64,000 nt of DNA from DASSQJ01 sp963772645 (GTDB lineage: Bacteria > Actinomycetota > Actinomycetes > Actinomycetales > Dermatophilaceae), in contig CAVYYD010000010.1 of assembly GCA_963772645.1 (NCBI GenBank), positions 1-64,000 of the forward strand, written 5' to 3'. Below the pieces are notes generated by a model that worked only from the letters and a program-made list of their open reading frames with translations, did not search any database and was not told the DNA's origin. Shown one piece after another: positions 59,154 to 64,000 of this stretch; position 1 is the first letter of the stretch; every line of letters begins with the position of its first letter. The position numbers were made by a program, and so were the translations under genes.

Positions 59154-60773
59154 TCACTTGACCGTGATCGCGTTGTAGTCCGGGACACCGAACGGGGTGA
59201 TCTTGACCGGGTTGACCTTGTCACTCCAGCCGATGACCGCCTTGCCGTAGTACATGGGGATGCTGACCATGTCCTTGGCGATGACCTTCTCGGCCGCCTG
59301 GTACTTGGCGTTCGCCTCGTCCAGGGTCTTGGCCGCAGCAGCCTCCTTGAGGAGGTTGTCGAACTCCGGGTTGTCGTACCCGAAGTAGTTGCTGTCCGCG
59401 CCCTTGGCGTAGATCGGGGCGAGGAAGTTCTCGATCGACGGGTAGTCCATCTGCCAGCCGAGGCGCCAGAAGCCCTTGAGCTTCCCGTCGGACAGGTCGG
59501 TGAGGTAGGTCTTGAAGTCGACGACCGGGGTGGCGGTGCACTCGACGCCCAGGGCCTGCTTGATGCTGTTGCAGGTGGCCTCGGTCCACGCCTTGTGGTC
59601 GCCGTCACCGTTGTAGCTGAGGGTCAGCTTGCCGTTGTAGCCACCGGCGGCCTGGAGGGCGGCCTTGGCCTTGGCGGGGTCGTAGACGCAGGCGTCACCA
59701 CACGCGTTCGCCTGGTAGCCGTCGACGGCCGGCGGGACCCAGCCGGTGGCCGGGGTGCGGGTGTTGTTGAAGATCTGCTTGTTGATGGTGTCGCGGTCGA
59801 TCGCCATCGAGATCGCCTTGACGACGGCCGGGTCCTTCAGCGACGGGTCGGCGGACGGGGTGTAGCCGATGTACTGGATGACACCGGTGTCACGCGTCGC
59901 GTTGCGGTCGGGCAGGTCGGTCTTGTACTTGTCGTCGATGAGCGCCGAGGTGGGGACCGCGGTGATCACGTCGATGTTGCCGGCCTGCAGGTCGTTGTAG
60001 GCGGAGTCGGTGTCCTGGTAGATCTTGAAGGTGATCTTGTCCAGGGCGCCCTTGAACTCACCCGAGTAGTCGGGGTTCTTGACGACGACGATGCTCTGGC
60101 CCTCGGTCCACGAGTCGAACTTGAACGGACCGGCGCCGACCGGGGCCTTGCCGAAGGCCTCGGGGTCCTTGAAGAAGGAGTCCGGCTGCGGGGAGAAGGC
60201 GGTGTAGCCCAGGCGCACGGGCAGGTTGGAGACCGGCTCGCTGGTCTTGATCGTGAAGGTGTAGTCGTCGACGACCTTCAGGCCCGAGAGCTCCTTGGTC
60301 TTGGAGTCGGACGCGCTGACCTTGTCGTAACCCTCGATCGGGGTGAAGAAGTAGGAGCCACCCTGGCCGTTCGGGCCGTAGGCGGTGTAGTTCCACGCGT
60401 CGACGAAGTTCTTGGCCTTGACCTCGGTGCCGTCCGAGAACATGTAGCCCTTCTTGATCTTCACCGTGAAGTTCTCGTTGTCGGTGGTCTCGATCGACTC
60501 GGCGATGTCGTTCTGCGGCGAGGCGTCGTCGGAGTTGTAGTGGACGAGCTTCGCGGTGATCGTGTCGAGGATGTTGCCGCCGCAGGTCTCGCTGGTGTTA
60601 CCCGCGACGAGCGGGTTCTCCGGCGTACAGCCGTTGACGACGATCTCGCCGCCGGTCTTGGTCGCTGCCGTGGTCGCGCTGCCGCCACCGTTGTCGCTGC
60701 TGCCGCAACCGGCGGCGAGCAGGGCAACGGTGGACATGGCCGCGACGGCGACCGTGCGAGTGATTCCTCGCAT
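59154..60773 (-). CDS. Oligopeptide-type ABC transporter substrate-binding lipoprotein
   Basis: A 539-residue family-5 binding protein. The signal MRGITRTVAVAAMSTVALLA ends at the lipobox AAGC. PLVAGNTSETCGGNILDTIT, FSDGTEVKAKNFVDAWNYT and VGAGPFKFDSWTEGQ are typical; two further Cys pairs are present (NGCTPENP/TCGG, NACGDACVYD). It delivers peptides or other solutes to the permease; the ligand is unknown. Confidence 0.92.
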   Translation of the reverse strand: MRGITRTVAVAAMSTVALLAAGCGSSDNGGGSATTAATKTGGEIVVNGCTPENPLVAGNTSETCGGNILDTITAKLVHYNSDDASPQNDIAESIETTDNENFTVKIKKGYMFSDGTEVKAKNFVDAWNYTAYGPNGQGGSYFFTPIEGYDKVSASDSKTKELSGLKVVDDYTFTIKTSEPVSNLPVRLGYTAFSPQPDSFFKDPEAFGKAPVGAGPFKFDSWTEGQSIVVVKNPDYSGEFKGALDKITFKIYQDTDSAYNDLQAGNIDVITAVPTSALIDDKYKTDLPDRNATRDTGVIQYIGYTPSADPSLKDPAVVKAISMAIDRDTINKQIFNNTRTPATGWVPPAVDGYQANACGDACVYDPAKAKAALQAAGGYNGKLTLSYNGDGDHKAWTEATCNSIKQALGVECTATPVVDFKTYLTDLSDGKLKGFWRLGWQMDYPSIENFLAPIYAKGADSNYFGYDNPEFDNLLKEAAAAKTLDEANAKYQAAEKVIAKDMVSIPMYYGKAVIGWSDKVNPVKITPFGVPDYNAITVK

Positions 60774-60911
60774 GGATGTCCTCCTACGTGAAGTGGTCGC
60801 GCCTCCCGAGGGTCGGGCGGCGTTCTCCATGAGCGCCCCCGGTCGGGAGCATTGGGGGGTCGCAACGCCTCAGCGGCGTGCGCCCACCACGAAACACCAT
60901 GGATGCCGTCG

Positions 60912-60924
60912 ATGGAAGTTCCAT
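60912..60924. promoter_or_regulatory. Palindrome ATGGAAGTTCCAT upstream of the oligopeptide operon
   Basis: A 13-base perfect inverted repeat with one central base, 139 to 151 bases before the binding-protein start and about 90 bases before hisN. It is a candidate operator for either gene; no regulator gene is adjacent. Confidence 0.35.
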
Positions 60925-61012
60925 ACGCCTCCGCAACTGAATTGTGACCGAAGCGCGACCGACTCTTCTCCGACGCCGAAGGATCTTCGGCCCGAGGCGC
61001 TAGCGTGGGCCC

Positions 61013-61837
61013 GTGCCCGGCTACGACGACGACATGCGTCTCGCCCACGTCCTCGCCGACAGCGTCGAGCGCGTCACGGTGGCCCGGTTCCGGGCCGAGG
61101 ACCTGCGGGTCGAGACCAAGCCCGACCTCACCCTGGTCAGCGACGCGGACCGCGACGCCGAGGAGCTGATCCGCGGGCACCTGGCTCGCAGCCGCCCCCG
61201 GGACGCCGTCACCGGCGAGGAGTTCGAGCCGACCGGGCGCAGCCAGCGCCAGTGGGTCCTCGACCCGATCGACGGCACCCACAGCTACGTGCGGGGCGTC
61301 CCCGTCTGGGCCACCCTCATCGCCCTGGTGGACGACGGCCGCCCGGTGCTCGGCCTCGTCGCCGCGCCGGCCCTCGGCCGCCGCTGGTGGGCGAGCGTGG
61401 GGTCCGGGGCCTGGACCGGACGCAGCCTGACCTCCGCCAAGCCCGTCCACGTCTCCGCGGTCCACCGGTTGCAGGACGCCTCGCTGTCGATCTCGAGCAT
61501 CACGTCGTGGGAGTCGGTGGGACGGCAGGAGGCGGTCCTCGACCTCGCCCGGACGTGCTGGCGCGAGCGGGCCTACGGCGACTTCTGGTCCTACATGCTC
61601 CTCGCCGAGGGGGCGGTCGACATCGCGGCCGAGCCCGAGCTCGGCCTGCACGACATGGCCGCACTGGTCCCGGTGGTCACCGAGGCCGGGGGGCGGTTCA
61701 CCTCGCTCGCCGGCGACGACGGCCCGTACGGCGGCAACGCGGTGGCCACGAACGGGGTGCTGCACGAGCAGGTCCTGCGCCGCATCGGCACCGGGCCGGC
61801 GCGCCCGAGCGCGGTCCCCGCCGCCCCCGTGCCCTGA
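61013..61837 (+). CDS. hisN: Histidinol-phosphatase, inositol monophosphatase family
   Basis: A 274-residue metal-dependent phosphatase. VTGEEFEPTG and WVLDPIDGTHSYVRGVPVWA are the family metal/substrate motifs; LGLHDMAALVPVVTEAGG replaces the usual WDxAA with HDMAA. The actinobacterial HisN group makes histidinol from its phosphate. GTG start at 61013. In many actinomycetes it directly follows rsgA; here a transporter operon separates them. Confidence 0.85.
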   Translation: MPGYDDDMRLAHVLADSVERVTVARFRAEDLRVETKPDLTLVSDADRDAEELIRGHLARSRPRDAVTGEEFEPTGRSQRQWVLDPIDGTHSYVRGVPVWATLIALVDDGRPVLGLVAAPALGRRWWASVGSGAWTGRSLTSAKPVHVSAVHRLQDASLSISSITSWESVGRQEAVLDLARTCWRERAYGDFWSYMLLAEGAVDIAAEPELGLHDMAALVPVVTEAGGRFTSLAGDDGPYGGNAVATNGVLHEQVLRRIGTGPARPSAVPAAPVP

Positions 61838-61843
61838 CCGCGC

Positions 61844-62359
61844 TCAGAAGAGCGCGCCCTGGTCCGCCTCGGTCGCCACGCCCTCGAGCCGCAGCAGGGT
61901 CGCCTTGCGCTCCAGACCCCCCGCATAGCCGGTGAGGCTCCCGTCCCCGCCGACCACCCGGTGGCAGGGCAGCACGACCGGGACGGGGTTCGCCCCGTTC
62001 GCGGCCCCGACGGCCCGGGCGGCGCCGGGAGGCAGGCCGAGCCGTGCGGCGAGGGCCCCGTAGGTGGTCGTGGCGCCCCAGGGGAGGGTGCTCAGGACGT
62101 CCCAGACCCGACGCTGGAAGTCGGTCCCCCGGGGCCGCACGGGCAGGTCGAAGACATGGCGCTCGCCGGCGAAGTACTCCACGAGCTGGCGGCGGGCCTC
62201 GACGAGGACGTCGGAGCCGCCCGGCTCGGTGCCGGGGCTGCCGCCGGGGCCCGCGTCGAAGCGGATGCCGACGAGCGCCCCGCCGGACGCGACCAGCTCG
62301 AGCCGCCCGACCGGGGACGGCATGACGAGCGAGTGCCGCGGCAGCGGGTCAGCGGGCAA
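61844..62359 (-). CDS. ogt: Methylated-DNA-protein cysteine methyltransferase
   Basis: A 171-residue suicide repair protein moving alkyl groups from O6-alkylguanine to its own Cys. VVLPCHRVVGGDGSLTGYAG carries PCHRV; TDFQRRVWDVLSTLPWGATT is the helix-turn-helix region. The TTG at 62359 is used, because the ATG at 62323 would cut the expected N-terminal strand. It overlaps the M16-like gene by 11 bases. Confidence 0.9.
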   Translation of the reverse strand: MPADPLPRHSLVMPSPVGRLELVASGGALVGIRFDAGPGGSPGTEPGGSDVLVEARRQLVEYFAGERHVFDLPVRPRGTDFQRRVWDVLSTLPWGATTTYGALAARLGLPPGAARAVGAANGANPVPVVLPCHRVVGGDGSLTGYAGGLERKATLLRLEGVATEADQGALF

Positions 62360-63698
62360 CCGTGGTCACCGGGCCCGGGACCCGCCCCTGGAGTGCCGGG
62401 ACGACGGTCGCGGCGTCCCCGACGAGGACGACGCTCCACTCCCCCGACGCGGCGCGGCGGTAGGCGGCGTCGAGGTCGTCGAGGGTGAGCTCGGCGACCT
62501 CGCGCAGGGTGCGGGTGGTGAAGTCGAGGGGAAGGCGCTCGAGCGCGAGGGCCGCGGTCTCGTCGGCGATGGCGTCGGCGGTGGCGTAGCGGCCGGGGGC
62601 GGTCCGCTCGACGAAGTCGACCCCGGTGCGCAGCTCGGCGGCGGTGAACCCGTCCCGGGCCCCGTCGAGGATGCCGAGGAGCAGCTCGGTGGCCTCGGCG
62701 GTCACCTCCGAGCGCACCGAGCCCTGGGCGATGAAGGAGCCGCCGGCGACCCGGGGCCGGAAGCTCGTGCGGATGCCGTAGGTGTACCCCTTCCCCTCGC
62801 GCAGCACCGCGTCGACCCTGGCGGTGGGCGAGCCGCCGAGGACGAAGGAGATGACCGGGTGCGGCGCCCACCCGTGCGGGGTCGACCGGTCCGGGCCGGG
62901 GCAGCCGACGGCGATCTCGGTCTGGACCGAGCCGGGGCGGTCGACGACGACGACCCGGCCACGGTCGGCCGCGGACCGCGGCGCGACCGGCAGCGGGGAC
63001 GGTTCGTGGTCGGGGTTGGACCACTGGCCGAGCGTCCCGGCGAGGACGTCGAGCGCCCCCGTGCCGGCGAGGTCGCCGGCGAGGACCAGGGTGGCCCCGG
63101 CCGGGCCGACGCGACGGCGGTGCAGCTCGACGACGTCGTCGCGGGTCAGCGCGGCCACGGTCTCGGCGGAACCCGCGGCGGGGGCCCAGGCCCGGTCCGC
63201 CGGGTCCCACAGGGTGCGGGAGAGCTCGCGCACCGCCCGGTGGCCGGCCGACGCCCGCTCCTGCTCGATCTCCGCCAGGCGGTTCCGGATGATGCGGCGC
63301 ACCTCGGCGTCGGGGAAGACCGGCTCGCCGCAGGCCTGGGCGACGAGGGAGGCTGCTGCCCCCAGGTGGGCCTGCGGCACGTCGACGTCGACGAGGAGGC
63401 CACCGTCGGACACCCCCGCCCCGAGGGCCATGCCCTCGCGCTCCATGAGCTCGGCGAACTCCTCGGGCTCGTGCTGCGCGGTCCCCTCGTCGAGCAGGCG
63501 GGCGGTCATCGCGGCGACCCCCTCCCGGCCGGACGGCTCGACGGCGAGCGAGAGCGGGACGACGAGCCGCAGGGAGAGCACGTACTGCCCCGGCACGTCG
63601 TGGAGGATGACCCGCATCCCGTTGTCGAGCACGTGCTCGGTGGGGACCGGGAAGGCCCACGGCCGGGGAGCGGCCACCACGGGCCGAGCCGGGCTCAC
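62349..63698 (-). CDS. M16 peptidase-like protein without zinc site
   Basis: A 449-residue M16-family protein. Where catalytic subunits have HxxEH, this one has GREGVAAMTARLLDEGT, so zinc binding is lost. It keeps the partner-subunit motif GKGYTYGIRTSFRP (Arg/Tyr pair). It thus should be the non-catalytic half of a heterodimer with the upstream gene. GTG at 63698 overlaps that gene's stop by four bases. Confidence 0.88.
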   Translation of the reverse strand: MSPARPVVAAPRPWAFPVPTEHVLDNGMRVILHDVPGQYVLSLRLVVPLSLAVEPSGREGVAAMTARLLDEGTAQHEPEEFAELMEREGMALGAGVSDGGLLVDVDVPQAHLGAAASLVAQACGEPVFPDAEVRRIIRNRLAEIEQERASAGHRAVRELSRTLWDPADRAWAPAAGSAETVAALTRDDVVELHRRRVGPAGATLVLAGDLAGTGALDVLAGTLGQWSNPDHEPSPLPVAPRSAADRGRVVVVDRPGSVQTEIAVGCPGPDRSTPHGWAPHPVISFVLGGSPTARVDAVLREGKGYTYGIRTSFRPRVAGGSFIAQGSVRSEVTAEATELLLGILDGARDGFTAAELRTGVDFVERTAPGRYATADAIADETAALALERLPLDFTTRTLREVAELTLDDLDAAYRRAASGEWSVVLVGDAATVVPALQGRVPGPVTTVAR

Positions 63699-64000
63699 GC
63701 GACCGCCTCCTCGGCGTCGCGCGCGTCGCCGGCACCGAGGTAGGCGACGGTCGCACGGTGCTCCGGACGCAGCCAGCGGCGTGCGGCCTCGGTGACCCGG
63801 TCCGGGCGCACCGCCCGCAGCCGGTCGAGGTGGATGTTGACGCCCTCGGGGTCGTCGTGGAGCAGGGCGTAGCGGCTGATGAGGTCCGCGCGGTCCTCCT
63901 GGCCGGCGAGCGCCGAGAGCCAGGCCCGCTCGGCCTGGGCCATCGAGGACTCGAGCTCGAGCTCCGTGGGACCCTCGGTGGCGAGGCGGTCGAGCTCGTC
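63695..64000 (-). CDS. M16 peptidase, C-terminal part (runs off the window)
   Basis: Only the last 100 or so residues are in the window: ...QAERAWLSALAGQEDRADL, DPEGVNIHLDRLRAVRPDRV, EAARRWLRPEHRATVAYLG. This matches the C-terminus of M16 peptidases. The catalytic HxxEH motif would lie beyond the edge. It should be the active partner of the zinc-less protein downstream. Confidence 0.85.
   Translation of the reverse strand, partial: DELDRLATEGPTELELESSMAQAERAWLSALAGQEDRADLISRYALLHDDPEGVNIHLDRLRAVRPDRVTEAARRWLRPEHRATVAYLGAGDARDAEEAVA

Noticed and set aside
1..64000. tRNA, rRNA, CRISPR arrays, insertion sequences, att sites
   Set aside because: None could be recognised anywhere by reading the sequence; a covariance-model scan for RNAs was not possible here.

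Overview
The window is about 64 kb of very GC-rich chromosomal DNA from an actinomycete. Several lineage markers agree on this. There is a fused Kgd-type 2-oxoglutarate enzyme with a DUF6104-type small protein just downstream. There is a SigR/RsrA thiol-stress pair, a nickel superoxide dismutase with its maturation protease, and a 24-residue bL37 ribosomal protein. Gene order and content suggest Micrococcales, possibly an Intrasporangiaceae-like genus, but that placement is inference. No rRNA, tRNA, CRISPR array, insertion sequence, prophage or integrase was seen.

Left part (1-13 kb) is the most accessory and most damaged region. It holds a DUF370/RemA-like gene, a methyltransferase with a shattered 3' end and a copper-type cupredoxin lipoprotein behind a CsoR-like palindrome. 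A tightly overlapping ureohydrolase / NCS1 permease / nitrilase-cupin operon is divergent from an XRE-cupin regulator. Then come two VOC proteins, a small secreted protein with a clear terminator, a LuxR regulator split by a +1 frameshift at CCC-TAG, an SDR and an ABC-F ATPase.

Middle part (13-29 kb): an epimerase-like SDR, a secreted L,D-transpeptidase, an NTF2-FMO fusion monooxygenase divergent from a GAF regulator, and DoxX. It continues with an enoyl-CoA hydratase overlapping a fused acyl-CoA dehydrogenase, a WYL regulator divergent from an alpha/beta hydrolase, two CNNM/CorC-like membrane proteins and an ABC exporter pair.

Core metabolic part (29-49 kb): kgd, the DUF6104-type gene, an SGNH hydrolase, an alpha/beta hydrolase and a zinc-independent alcohol dehydrogenase-like protein. 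The dTDP-rhamnose genes are divergent (rfbD-rfbB versus rfbA-rfbC). They are followed by a low-molecular-weight protein tyrosine phosphatase and malic enzyme. A polar amino-acid ABC transporter has its ATPase gene frameshifted and runs into sodX-sodN. Then come manA and an operon of a 41-residue secreted peptide plus two membrane HD-domain phosphohydrolases.

Right part (49-64 kb): bL37, rsrA and sigR (with a consensus SigR promoter upstream of sigR), an alpha/beta hydrolase, a SRAP protein, DoxX, aroA and rsgA. A complete oligopeptide-type ABC operon on the opposite strand separates rsgA from hisN. The window ends with ogt and a pair of M16 peptidase-like genes, the last of which runs off the edge.

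Three genes carry frameshifts (methyltransferase, LuxR regulator, ABC ATPase). These could be true lesions, sequencing errors or, for the LuxR gene, recoding. No large undescribed system is evident. The best candidates for new biology are the secreted-peptide/HD operon, the nitrogen-compound operon and the CCC-TAG frameshift.
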